Shown here: one piece after another, positions 7,104-15,450 of the stretch
How positions within the stretch are numbered: position 1 is the stretch's first letter
Layout of the letters: each line of letters starts with the position of its first letter
Assembly: GCA_964444915.1 (NCBI GenBank)
Contig: CAYUIY010000013.1
Location: 1 to 33,924, forward strand
Origin: Anaerorudis sp964444915
GTDB lineage: Bacteria > Bacteroidota > Bacteroidia > Bacteroidales > Dysgonomonadaceae
Direction of reading: 5' to 3'
Length of the DNA stretch: 33,924 nt
The notes under the pieces: generated by a model
Seen by the model: only the letters and a program-made list of their open reading frames with translations
The model's database searches: none
Told to the model about the DNA's origin: nothing
Position numbers and translations under genes: made by a program

Positions 7104-9200
7104 TTAGTTTATTATCCCATTTCTTTTCAAGAGTGCGTCAATAGTTGGTTCCTGTCCGCGAAAGCGGATATAGAGTGTCATCGGATCTTCTGTATTTCCT
7201 TTTTCCAGAATGTTTTTTCTGAACGACTCGGCCGTTTTTTTATCGAAGATGCCGTTTGCCTTGAATACCGAAAAAGCATCGGCGTCCAAAACTTCAGCCC
7301 ATTTATAGCTGTAATATCCCGCGGCATATCCTCCCGAGAAAATGTGTCCGAATGATGTTGAAATGCATGTTTCGGGTATCACCGGCAGAAGCTGCACATG
7401 CTGAATAGCGTTTTGTTCGAATTCGCGAATATCGCTCGCAAAAGGCTGCATGAGGGTGTGCCATGCCATATCTAGATAGCCAAAGGATAATTGCCGTAAA
7501 CAGAGATATCCTACAATGTAATTCGAAGCATCGATAATTCGTTGTACCAGTTCTGCCGGTATTTTTTCTCCCGTTTGGTAGTGGAAAGCAAATTGGTCGA
7601 GATATTCTTTTTCGGTCAGCCAGTTCTCCATGATCTGAGAAGGCAGTTCCACAAAATCGCGATAGACATTCGTCCCCGAAAGCGATTCGTATGTGCAGCG
7701 CGACAACATGCCGTGTAAGGCATGACCAAATTCGTGCAGAAAAGTTTCCACCTCGTCGAAGGTAAGCAGAGCGGGTTTCGTTTCGGTCGGTCGAGTGAAA
7801 TTCATCACAAGAGACACATGCGGGCGACTGTCTATTCCGTCTTTTACCCACTGTCCTTTAAATTCTGTCATCCAAGCTCCGGAACGTTTTCCCGGCCGTG
7901 GATGGAAATCGGTATAAAGAACGGCCAGGAATTGACCGTTTTCGTCCAGCACATCAAAAGCTTCCACCTCGGGATGATATACCGGTATGTCCGGATTTTT
8001 TATAAATTGCAATCCGTACAGTTTGGTTGCCAGGCCAAACACTCCTTTTTTTACCTGTTCAAGTTCAAAATACGGGCGCAGCATCTCATCGTTCAAATTG
8101 AAACGCTCGTTTTTCAGCTTGTCGGCGTAAAAGCTCCAGTCCCACGGTTGAAGTTCGATGGGTTGTGCTTCCACTTTCGAAGCATAGGTCTGCACGTCGG
8201 CAACTTCTTTTTTTGCTGTCGGTGTGTACGCCTCTGCCAGTTTGTCGAGTAAACCGTAAACGCCTTCGGTGTTTTTGGCCATCCGGTATTTCAATTCATA
8301 TTCAGCATAGTTTTTATATCCCAATAAATTGGCGATCTCCAATCTAAGATTGACGATTTTTTTTACGTTGTCTTGATTGTCAAATTCGCCTCCGGTGACG
8401 CATTTGGTGTTGTATGCCCTATATAGTTTCTCGCGAAGATCACGCCGAGTGGAGTATTTCATAAACGATGTGTAGCTGGGAGCAGACAAGTCAAAAAGCC
8501 ATCCTTCTTTGTCCTTTGCTTTGGCCCGCACCTTTGCGGCCTCCAATACACTCTCGGGCAACCCCGCCAAGTCGGCTTTATCGGTGAGCAGCATTTCGTA
8601 TTTATTGGTTTCTTTAAGCACATTCTGTCCAAAATTGAGCGTTGCAAGGCTCAATTCCATTGTGAGCTGCCGGTATTTTTCTTTGTCTTCGGGCGAAAGT
8701 GTAGCTCCGCTACTCTCAAAATCTTGATAATATTTTTCTACCAGTCGAACTTGTTCGGATGTTAGCCCTTGATTCAATCGTCTTTCGTATATGGTTTTTA
8801 TCCGCAGGAAAAGTTTTTCGTTAAGATAAATAGTATTGAAATGTTCCGACAGTTTGGGGCTCAGGCGCTGCGAAATTTCCATCATTTCGTCGTTGCTTTC
8901 AGCGCTTAGTAAATTAAAGAACACGTTGCTTACTCGATTTAGCATTTGGCCCGAATACTCCATTGCTTCAATGGTATTTGCAAAGGTAGGCGGTTCAGGA
9001 TTGTCGGCAATAGCGTCGATTTCCTGTTGGTGTTCGGTCATTGCTTTTTCGAATGCCGGTTCATAATGTTCTGTTTTGATTTTGTCGAACGGGGCAGTTC
9101 CGTGTGGTGTGGAAAAAGGGTAAAAAAACGGATTATTGCCCGCTTTCATTGTTGTCATCGTAACCATACATATTATAACTATACCAATGTTTTTTTTCAT
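7104..9200 (-). CDS. dcp: M3-family peptidyl-dipeptidase Dcp
   Basis: 698 residues from ATG 9200; an in-frame start at 9269 would add 23 residues before the signal peptide and is rejected because the promoter repeat lies inside that extension. MKKNIGIVIICMVTMTTMKA is a signal peptide, so the enzyme is exported, unlike the cytoplasmic E. coli form. The thermolysin-like zinc site is intact: HEFGHALH with H489, E490, H493, and the third ligand E518 in YRDFVELPSQ. The whole length matches Dcp/oligopeptidase A (starts NPFFYPFSTPHGTAPF; Y-T-D-F-H-x-R-P-G-K-R-S-G-A-W). It removes C-terminal dipeptides from peptides. It is divergent from the DPP IV gene and shares a mirror-image promoter with it. Confidence 0.95.
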   Translation of the reverse strand: MKKNIGIVIICMVTMTTMKAGNNPFFYPFSTPHGTAPFDKIKTEHYEPAFEKAMTEHQQEIDAIADNPEPPTFANTIEAMEYSGQMLNRVSNVFFNLLSAESNDEMMEISQRLSPKLSEHFNTIYLNEKLFLRIKTIYERRLNQGLTSEQVRLVEKYYQDFESSGATLSPEDKEKYRQLTMELSLATLNFGQNVLKETNKYEMLLTDKADLAGLPESVLEAAKVRAKAKDKEGWLFDLSAPSYTSFMKYSTRRDLREKLYRAYNTKCVTGGEFDNQDNVKKIVNLRLEIANLLGYKNYAEYELKYRMAKNTEGVYGLLDKLAEAYTPTAKKEVADVQTYASKVEAQPIELQPWDWSFYADKLKNERFNLNDEMLRPYFELEQVKKGVFGLATKLYGLQFIKNPDIPVYHPEVEAFDVLDENGQFLAVLYTDFHPRPGKRSGAWMTEFKGQWVKDGIDSRPHVSLVMNFTRPTETKPALLTFDEVETFLHEFGHALHGMLSRCTYESLSGTNVYRDFVELPSQIMENWLTEKEYLDQFAFHYQTGEKIPAELVQRIIDASNYIVGYLCLRQLSFGYLDMAWHTLMQPFASDIREFEQNAIQHVQLLPVIPETCISTSFGHIFSGGYAAGYYSYKWAEVLDADAFSVFKANGIFDKKTAESFRKNILEKGNTEDPMTLYIRFRGQEPTIDALLKRNGIIN

Positions 9201-9230
9201 AAAAAATTTTCTTGAAGGGTCAATTGACGA

Positions 9231-9262
9231 ACAAAAATACATGATAATTTTCAATTTACACA
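9231..9262 (-). promoter_or_regulatory. Promoter of dcp (left arm of 32-bp inverted repeat)
   Basis: Read on the minus strand this arm starts with TGTG (3 of 4 to TTTG), then 19 bp, then TATTTTTG (9232-9239), a full TAnnTTTG match. The dcp ATG is 31 bp downstream of the arm. The identical 32 bp occurs in opposite orientation at 9377-9408. Confidence 0.6.
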
Positions 9263-9376
9263 ATGACATATGCCTAAGAATTTTGTATGGACGAGAACTG
9301 ACGTGATTTTTTTCTCATCATCAGGTTTAAAAAGGTTATTTGACGGACAGCGAAAAACCCGAATTTTAAGGGTTAC

Positions 9377-9408
9377 TGTGTAAATTGAAAATTATCATGT
9401 ATTTTTGT
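9377..9408 (+). promoter_or_regulatory. Promoter of the DPP IV gene (right arm of 32-bp inverted repeat)
   Basis: TGTG (9377-9380), 19-bp spacer, TATTTTTG (9400-9407). Predicted transcription start about 9412-9415, roughly 40 bp before ATG 9456. Confidence 0.6.
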
Positions 9409-9455
9409 AAATAAGTTGATTTGAAAAGTTGAATTTACACAAGAATAGTAGAGAA

Positions 9456-11621
9456 ATGCAGATGAGAAAAATATTCGTTTTGCTTTTTAGCATAGCAAGC
9501 ATTGTTACTTTGCAGGCGCAACATTATGCCCTGCAAGATATTTTGGGAGGAAAGTTTTCTGCCCGTGGAGTAAAACCGATGGAGTCTTCTGCTGACGGTA
9601 TGCATTATTACCAGACAGATGCCGAAAACACCGCAGTGATCAAGTTTTCGTATGCAACCGGAAAAGCAGTGGATACGCTTTTCAGTACGCGCAAAGCGCG
9701 TGAGTGCACCTTCGATACGTTTGAGGGATTTTTGGTGAGCCCCGATGAAACACGGGTGCTGGTATATCGTGATCGAGAACAGATTTACCGACATTCGTTC
9801 AAAGCTACCTACTATTATCATGATGTGCGTCGTAACATGGTGCGTAAACTTACCGATAACGAAAGCAAACAGATGGTCCCCGTTTTTTCTCCCAACAGCA
9901 AGATGTTGGCTTACGTGTGCGACAATAATATTTGGCTGGTAAAATTCGATTTCACTACCGAATCGCAGGTAACGAAAGACGGTGAGCTGAATAAAATCCT
10001 GAATGGGGTAACTTGTTGGGTATATGAAGAGGAGTTTGGCGTAACGCGACTGATGGAGTTTTCGCCCGACAACAAATTTCTGGTTTATGTGCGTACCGAC
10101 GAATCGGAAGTGCAGCAATATCGCTTTCAAACATTTAACGAACAATTGTATCCCGATTTTTATGCATACAAATACCCTAAAGCAGGAGAAAAAAATCCAC
10201 AAGTAGAATGTCGGGTATTCAACATTGCAGAAAAAACCATTCGCCCTATTAAGGTGCCTTTGGAAAAAGATGATTATATTCCCCGAATTGCCTTTACAAC
10301 TAATCCGGATCAATTGGCTGTGATGACGCTCAACCGCGATCAGAACCGCTTCGATATGTATTTTGCCAGTCCGCGTACCACGGTAGCAAAACTTATTCTT
10401 CGCGACGAAAACGCGTATTATATCGATTCCGATTTTCTCAAAACCATTCATTTTTTGTCCGATAGATTCACTTATGTTTCCGAAAAAGACGGTTACAGCC
10501 ACATCTATATTTATGGGTTGACGGGTACGTTGCAGAAACAACTCACCTCGGGCAGTTTTGATGTGACGGCTTTGCCGATGGTCGATTCGCAAACCAATAC
10601 CGTATTTTATGTGGCAGCCGATGAAAGTCCTTTGCGCCGAAATGTGTACAAGATCAATATAGACAAAGGTCGCCCGGAAAAACTTTCTTCAAAACCGGGT
10701 TACAATACGGCTTCGTTCAGTAAGAACGGGAAGTACTTTGTTAATTGGTGGTCCGATCTCCATACGCCTACCGTGATTTCGTTGCACGATGCTAACGGAA
10801 AAATGATACGGACGCTCGAAGACAATGCAGATGTAGCACAACGAGTGGCCGAAGCCGGATTGCCAAGGAAAGAATTCATAACCGTACCTGCCGCTGATGG
10901 TATAACGCAGCTGAACGGTTGGATACTGAAGCCGGTAAATTTTGATCCTTCCAAAAAATATCCGTTGGTAATGATTCAATACGGAGGTCCTAATTCGCAG
11001 CAAGTAGCCGATCGATATGGTGTTGATTGGGAATATGCCTTGTTGAACGAAGGGTTTGTGGTGGCATGCGTTGATGGGCGCGGAACGGCTGCTCGAGGAG
11101 AAGAGTTTCGCAAGCAAATCTATTTGAATCTCGGTATAAAAGAAGCAGATGATCAGGTGATGGCAGCCCGTCATTTAGGAAATTTACCCTATATCGATAA
11201 AAATTGCATCGGTATTTGGGGATGGAGTTATGGAGGATACAATGTGTTGATGAGCATGAGTCGCGGTAACGGCGTTTTTAAAGCCGGCGTGGCTATAGCT
11301 CCGGTAACCGACTGGCGTTTTTATGATACCGTTTATGCCGAACGGTATATGCGGACACCCCAACAAAATCCGTCGGGATACGACAACGGTTCGGCAGTGA
11401 AACTTGCCGATAAGTTGCAGGGTAATTTGCTTCTGATTCATGGAACGGCCGACGATAATGTGCATTTTCAGCATACAATAGAATATGCCCGGGCGCTCAT
11501 TGCGGCAGACAAACTGTTTGACGTATTTGTCTTCCCCGACAAAGATCATTCCATCTATGGGGGCAATGCGCGCAGTCTTTTGTATAAAAAGGTAATCGAT
11601 TTTTATAAAAAGAACCTGTAA
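9456..11621 (+). CDS. Dipeptidyl peptidase IV (S9B serine exopeptidase)
   Basis: 721 residues from ATG 9456 (ATG 9462 also possible; a TTG at 9429 falls in the promoter-proximal repeat and is rejected). A signal peptide (RKIFVLLFSIASIVTLQAQ) exports it to the periplasm or surface. An N-terminal beta-propeller is followed by an alpha/beta-hydrolase domain. DPP IV hallmarks: the double-Glu motif WVYEEEFG (residues 189-196) that holds the substrate N-terminus, GWSYGGY with nucleophile S591, HGTADDNVH with D666, and DKDHSIYG with H698. It cleaves X-Pro (or X-Ala) dipeptides from N-termini, as in Porphyromonas DPP IV. It is divergent from dcp, another dipeptide-releasing enzyme, and appears co-regulated with it. 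Confidence 0.95.
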   Translation: MQMRKIFVLLFSIASIVTLQAQHYALQDILGGKFSARGVKPMESSADGMHYYQTDAENTAVIKFSYATGKAVDTLFSTRKARECTFDTFEGFLVSPDETRVLVYRDREQIYRHSFKATYYYHDVRRNMVRKLTDNESKQMVPVFSPNSKMLAYVCDNNIWLVKFDFTTESQVTKDGELNKILNGVTCWVYEEEFGVTRLMEFSPDNKFLVYVRTDESEVQQYRFQTFNEQLYPDFYAYKYPKAGEKNPQVECRVFNIAEKTIRPIKVPLEKDDYIPRIAFTTNPDQLAVMTLNRDQNRFDMYFASPRTTVAKLILRDENAYYIDSDFLKTIHFLSDRFTYVSEKDGYSHIYIYGLTGTLQKQLTSGSFDVTALPMVDSQTNTVFYVAADESPLRRNVYKINIDKGRPEKLSSKPGYNTASFSKNGKYFVNWWSDLHTPTVISLHDANGKMIRTLEDNADVAQRVAEAGLPRKEFITVPAADGITQLNGWILKPVNFDPSKKYPLVMIQYGGPNSQQVADRYGVDWEYALLNEGFVVACVDGRGTAARGEEFRKQIYLNLGIKEADDQVMAARHLGNLPYIDKNCIGIWGWSYGGYNVLMSMSRGNGVFKAGVAIAPVTDWRFYDTVYAERYMRTPQQNPSGYDNGSAVKLADKLQGNLLLIHGTADDNVHFQHTIEYARALIAADKLFDVFVFPDKDHSIYGGNARSLLYKKVIDFYKKNL

Positions 11622-11638
11622 TTTTTGTCTCATGAAGT

Positions 11639-11658
11639 GATGTGTTTTGATGTGTTTT
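11639..11658 (+). repeat. Tandem 10-bp direct repeat upstream of lipA
   Basis: GATGTGTTTT occurs twice in a row (11639-11648, 11649-11658) in the 78-bp gap before lipA. It may be a regulatory site or chance; no -7 box is evident nearby. Confidence 0.4.
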
Positions 11659-11699
11659 GTTGTATACTCAAATGATGTATTGAAATCTGACGAAAAACA

Positions 11700-12623
11700 A
11701 TGAAAAAACAGTCTTCCTCTTTTTCCCCAAATGGTCGCAACAGAGCAGGCGATGGTGCGCCAAACCTGCATTCTTCAACTCATTTGAAAAAACCCGACTG
11801 GCTAAAAATAAAGCTCGGCGAAACTGAGCGTTTCACGCAAACCAAAAAGATTGTAGAAGCGCACGGTTTGCATACCATTTGCTCCAGCGGTCGCTGTCCG
11901 AATATGGGAGAGTGTTGGGATAGGGGGACGGCTACTTTTATGATTGGGGGAGACATTTGTACTCGGTCGTGCAGGTTCTGCAATACGCGGACAGGACGCC
12001 CTTTGCCATTGGATCGGGATGAGCCGGAAAATGTGGCGCAATCGGTTAAACTGATGAAGTTGAGGCACGTTGTCATTACTTCGGTCGATCGGGACGATTT
12101 GCCGGATTTGGGTGCAGAACATTGGGTGAAAACCGTTGAGGCGGTTCGGCGTGAAAATCCGGGAACAACTATTGAAATCCTTGTGCCCGATTTTCAAGGA
12201 AGAGTAGAACTCATCGACAAGGTTTGTGCTGCCCGACCCGATGTCATGGCCCATAACATGGAAACTGTTCGTCGTTTGACTCCGCAGATTCGCAGTGCCG
12301 CAAAGTACGATGTCAGCCTCAAAACCCTTGCTCGTATTGCCGAAAACGGCATTTTATCCAAATCGGGCATCATGGTGGGGTTGGGTGAAACCCGCGATGA
12401 AATTTATGAACTGATGGACGACTTATTGGCTGTCGGCTGTCGTTTGCTCACCATAGGGCAGTATTTGCAGCCTTCCCGGAAACATTATCCCGTGAAGGAA
12501 TACGTTCATCCCAATACCTTTGAAGAATTTCGAAAAATAGCCCTTAAGAAAGGGTTCGATACTGCAATCAGCGGCCCGCTCGTGCGTTCGTCTTATCATG
12601 CAGACATTTATTTTTGCCCGTAA
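11700..12623 (+). CDS. lipA: Lipoyl synthase LipA
   Basis: 307 residues. This radical-SAM enzyme inserts two sulfurs into protein-bound octanoyl groups to make lipoate for the E2 subunits of 2-oxoacid dehydrogenases and for GcvH. Both 4Fe-4S sites are visible: the auxiliary cluster C61-x4-C66-x5-C72 (CSSGRCPNMGEC) and the SAM cluster C87-x3-C91-x2-C94 (CTRSCRFC). Further signatures are TSVDRDDLPD, HNMETV, GLGETRDE and the terminal S-G-P-L-V-R-S-S-Y-H-A, which supplies the Ser ligand to the auxiliary cluster. The first 30 residues are a polar extension. No lipB is in the window; its source of octanoyl groups is not shown here. Confidence 0.97.
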   Translation: MKKQSSSFSPNGRNRAGDGAPNLHSSTHLKKPDWLKIKLGETERFTQTKKIVEAHGLHTICSSGRCPNMGECWDRGTATFMIGGDICTRSCRFCNTRTGRPLPLDRDEPENVAQSVKLMKLRHVVITSVDRDDLPDLGAEHWVKTVEAVRRENPGTTIEILVPDFQGRVELIDKVCAARPDVMAHNMETVRRLTPQIRSAAKYDVSLKTLARIAENGILSKSGIMVGLGETRDEIYELMDDLLAVGCRLLTIGQYLQPSRKHYPVKEYVHPNTFEEFRKIALKKGFDTAISGPLVRSSYHADIYFCP

Positions 12624-12678
12624 GAAACAAAAGGGATTGGCAGTTGTTATTATAGCGAGACTGTTGATTGTCTTTTGG

Positions 12679-13794
12679 ATGAATATGAATGGCATACAAA
12701 AATTATTGAAAAATCCTGCGTTTGGGCTGATTCCTTTCCTTGTTTTTTCTTTTCTTATCGGAAGAATAAATTTAAGGTTGGCTTTGCTTATTGCTGCGGC
12801 ATTATCGGCAGCGGCTTTTTTTGTTGTTAAAAAGCAAAGCAGGTTGATTTATGATCTTTCGTTTATCACGTTTATTCTCTCGTTTGTACTGTCTTTTTTT
12901 ATTCCCCCTCAAATTGACGAGTTTGGAACGTTTGTTCTTATCGAAATTATTTTTGTGATGGTATTGATTTTTTCTCGTCTTTCACGTTCGAAAATCATTT
13001 TTCGTCTTGCAAAAAATGCCCATCCCATGGTTAAAAATTATCTGAATGAATCGTTCAGGATAGCGTTTCAAGCTCAATACGGCCTTTTTATTCATTTGTT
13101 GTTGGTACTTGTTTTTTTCATATTTCCTGCCGGTGGTACTTCTTTTCTCTACAGATTGGCTGGAATTACCTTTTTTCAGATTATTTTGATCACCATTATT
13201 GGAATGGAGGTGATGCGTCTGCGTATGCTTGATAAACAGCTGAAAAAAGAGGAATGGCTGCCGGTAGTGAATGAACATGGGAATGTGAAGGGGAAAATAG
13301 CCAAATCGGTTTCTAGAGAAATGAAAAACAAATTCATGCATCCCGTAGTGAGGTGTGTGTTGATATACAAAGGGAAAATATACTTGAGAAAGCGCGACGA
13401 GTCTTGGTTGTTGGATCCCGGAAAGTTGGATCACCCTTTTGAAAAATATATGAATTTTAATAATCATGATCCCGACGAAGTGGTTCGCGATATCTTGCGC
13501 AAGGGGTGTGGAAGCGATGCTTTACCGGTTCGGTTTTTATTGAAATACGTTTTTGAAAGCGAAGTTACAAAACGACTGATCTTTTTGTATGTTTCCGACA
13601 TCGAGGATGAAGAATTGTTTAACAGTTTGCAACTCGAAGGGGGAAAGTTGTGGACAGAATCGCAGATAGAGGATAATTTGGGGAACAACCTTTTTTCGGA
13701 ATGTTTTGAATTGGAATACGAATACTTGAAAAATACAATCCTAATGGTGCGTCATTTAAAAGAAAAGTCGGCCCCTTTAAACAAAGATGAATAA
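12679..13794 (+). CDS. Polytopic membrane protein with a degenerate Nudix-like C-terminal domain
   Basis: 371 residues from ATG 12679 (12685 also possible; ATG 12598 would overlap lipA by 26 bp and is less likely). The first half has about six hydrophobic helices (roughly residues 14-28, 32-49, 60-75, 84-99, 133-149, 160-176). From about residue 190 comes a Nudix-like fold close to isopentenyl-diphosphate-isomerase relatives: LPVVNEHGNVKGKIAKS, HPVVRCVLIYKGKIYLRKR, then W-L-L-D-P-G-K-L-D. The Nudix box (GX5EX7REUXEEXGU) is degraded: the corresponding part reads DEVVRDILRKGCG, with Arg/Lys replacing the metal-binding Glu pair. Thus probably a non-hydrolytic ligand-binding domain on a membrane anchor. 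Function unknown. A strong terminator follows directly. Confidence 0.7.
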   Translation: MNMNGIQKLLKNPAFGLIPFLVFSFLIGRINLRLALLIAAALSAAAFFVVKKQSRLIYDLSFITFILSFVLSFFIPPQIDEFGTFVLIEIIFVMVLIFSRLSRSKIIFRLAKNAHPMVKNYLNESFRIAFQAQYGLFIHLLLVLVFFIFPAGGTSFLYRLAGITFFQIILITIIGMEVMRLRMLDKQLKKEEWLPVVNEHGNVKGKIAKSVSREMKNKFMHPVVRCVLIYKGKIYLRKRDESWLLDPGKLDHPFEKYMNFNNHDPDEVVRDILRKGCGSDALPVRFLLKYVFESEVTKRLIFLYVSDIEDEELFNSLQLEGGKLWTESQIEDNLGNNLFSECFELEYEYLKNTILMVRHLKEKSAPLNKDE

Positions 13795-13824
13795 AAAACC
13801 TATTCCAAAACGAATAGGTTTTTT
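13793..13824. terminator. Bidirectional Rho-independent terminator
   Basis: Perfect 13-bp stem (13793-13805 with 13812-13824) around a six-base loop. The stem has A6 on one side and T6 on the other, so a U-tract follows in both directions. It overlaps the stop codon region of the Nudix-like gene and faces the end of uxaC at 13852, serving both convergent genes. Confidence 0.85.
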
Positions 13825-13851
13825 ATTCATAAGTAAGGCAACCGTGAATTC

Positions 13852-15261
13852 TTAAAAATTGAAATAGTTTTTTGCATTATCATACGCAATGTTTTCAACC
13901 ATCTCTCCTATGAATTCCATTTCGGATGCCGGCAGTAAACCGGTTTCCACATCGTTACCAATCAAATTGCATAATATGCGACGAAAATATTCGTGACGTG
14001 GATAAGAAAGGAAACTGCGCGAATCGGTAAGCATTCCTACGAAACGACTCAACAGTCCCATATTGGAAAGTGACGTCAATTGCGCTTCTATTCCCGTTTT
14101 CTGATCGAGAAACCACCATGCTGCACCAAATTGAATTTTACCGGGAACGGACCCATCCTGAAAGTTACCTATCATTGTTGCCACCATATCGTTGTCTCTT
14201 GGATTGATATTATAAATGATAGTTTTAGCAAGTTTGTTGTCTACGTCTAATCGGTCAAGAAAACGACTCATGTTTTTTGCAACGGTAAAATCGCCGATGG
14301 AATCGAATCCTGTGTCGGGTCCTAACTGCCTAAACATTCGGGTATTGTTGTTTCGGATAGGGCCGTAGTGAAACTGCTGTGTCCATCCTTTTTCCCAATC
14401 CATGATCGCACCTTCGTAAAGCATGGCCGATTTGAATTTCAGGATTTCTTCTTGAGATAGTTCTGTTCCTCCATATACTTTATTAAATATAGAGTCGATT
14501 TCTGTTTGCGTGTAGGGTTCGGCGTAAAATTCTTCTATCCCGTGATCGGATAATTTACAACCTACGCTTGCAAAAAAGTCGTGACGTTTGCGTAAGGCTT
14601 CAATAAGGTCGGAGAATTTGCTGATAGTTATGCCTGAAACCTTTGAGAGTTTTTCCACATACGCCCGATATTCTGTGGGATTTTCCACTGCCATTGCTTT
14701 GTCGGGACGCCATGCGGGAAGCACTTTTATTTCGAAACCTTCTTTTTTTAAAGCCAGATGATGTTCGAGGCTATCCACCGGATCGTCTGTTGTGCAAACG
14801 GTTTCCACATTAAATTTCTTCAATAGTCCGCGTGCAGAGAACTCCGGAGTACGCAGTTTTTCGGTACAAATGTCATAAATTTTTTTAGCTGTTGTTGGAT
14901 TCAGAATTTCATTTACTCCAAAAGCTGTTTTCAGTTCGAGATGCGTCCAGTGATACAACGGATTTCGCATGGTATATGGAACTGTTTCTGCCCACTTTTC
15001 AAATTTTTCCCAATCCGATGTATCTTTACCTGTACAATATCGTTCATCAACCCCATTGGTCCGCATGGCGCGCCATTTGTAGTGATCGCCTTCGAGCCAT
15101 ATTTGTCCTAGATTGTCGAATTGATGATCGTTTGCGATATATGCCGGATTTAAATGACAATGGTAATCGATAATAGGCATTTTTGCGGCATGTTCATGAT
15201 ACAATTCTTTTGCCGCATCGGTTTGAAGTAAGAAATCTTCGTGAATAAAACTTTTTTCCAT
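13852..15261 (-). CDS. uxaC: Glucuronate isomerase UxaC
   Basis: 469 residues from ATG 15261, which gives the family start MEKSFIHEDFLL; a further in-frame start at 15297 is unlikely. The amidohydrolase-fold enzyme isomerises D-glucuronate to fructuronate (and galacturonate to tagaturonate), the first step of cytoplasmic uronate catabolism. Metal-site and family marks: MPIIDYHCHLNP near residues 28-39, W-R-A-M-R-T-N-G, CTTDDPVDSLEHH, PAWRPDKA, HYGPIRNNN, and the late region DSRSFLSYPRHEYFRRILC. It stands alone: none of uxaB, uxuA or kdgK is in the window. Promoter box TATATTTG lies upstream at 15318-15325. Confidence 0.96.
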   Translation of the reverse strand: MEKSFIHEDFLLQTDAAKELYHEHAAKMPIIDYHCHLNPAYIANDHQFDNLGQIWLEGDHYKWRAMRTNGVDERYCTGKDTSDWEKFEKWAETVPYTMRNPLYHWTHLELKTAFGVNEILNPTTAKKIYDICTEKLRTPEFSARGLLKKFNVETVCTTDDPVDSLEHHLALKKEGFEIKVLPAWRPDKAMAVENPTEYRAYVEKLSKVSGITISKFSDLIEALRKRHDFFASVGCKLSDHGIEEFYAEPYTQTEIDSIFNKVYGGTELSQEEILKFKSAMLYEGAIMDWEKGWTQQFHYGPIRNNNTRMFRQLGPDTGFDSIGDFTVAKNMSRFLDRLDVDNKLAKTIIYNINPRDNDMVATMIGNFQDGSVPGKIQFGAAWWFLDQKTGIEAQLTSLSNMGLLSRFVGMLTDSRSFLSYPRHEYFRRILCNLIGNDVETGLLPASEMEFIGEMVENIAYDNAKNYFNF

Positions 15262-15317
15262 AGATATGTTTTTAAAAAAATTAAAAGTAAGAATCATCTA
15301 TACCTGTTGTGTGTTGG

Positions 15318-15325
15318 CAAATATA
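15318..15325 (-). promoter_or_regulatory. Candidate -7 box for uxaC
   Basis: TATATTTG on the minus strand, 57 bp upstream of the uxaC ATG. A TTTG at 15352-15355 is 26 bp away, longer than the usual 19-21 bp, so the -33 element is doubtful. Confidence 0.4.
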
Positions 15326-15450
15326 TACATTTATTGATAGTTGATATCTAACAAATGAAGGTTTTTTTAATGCCTATGAGCAGTAACGAGTAGACTGTGG
15401 ATTTAAACAACAAGGGTATTGAATTGAGAGGTGATGAATTTTGTGTCTTA

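Larger units (their letters stand above)
9231..9408. repeat. Perfect 32-bp inverted repeat between dcp and the DPP IV gene
   Basis: Bases 9231-9262 are the exact reverse complement of 9377-9408, with a 114-bp spacer; the bases just outside and inside the arms do not pair, so the match is exactly 32 bp. A third partial copy, AATTTACACAA (9432-9442), lies in the DPP IV leader in the same orientation as the left arm. The ends of the arms coincide with the -33 and -7 boxes. Confidence 0.95.

Noticed and set aside
9231..9408. Phase-variable invertible promoter
   Set aside because: The promoters lie within the repeat arms, so inverting the spacer would not switch them off, and no recombinase gene is adjacent. 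Inversion is still listed as a check, not a claim.
9435..10592. 385-codon open frame on the minus strand inside the DPP IV gene
   Set aside because: It is antisense to a clear peptidase gene with intact motifs; its translation resembles no family and it starts and ends without signals.
11184..11771. 195-codon open frame on the minus strand across the end of the DPP IV gene and the start of lipA
   Set aside because: Antisense shadow of two well-supported genes, no motif or promoter.
12598..12678. Earlier start of the Nudix-like membrane protein overlapping lipA
   Set aside because: It would extend the protein across the end of lipA with no supporting signal; the later ATG at 12679 gives a more usual membrane-protein start.
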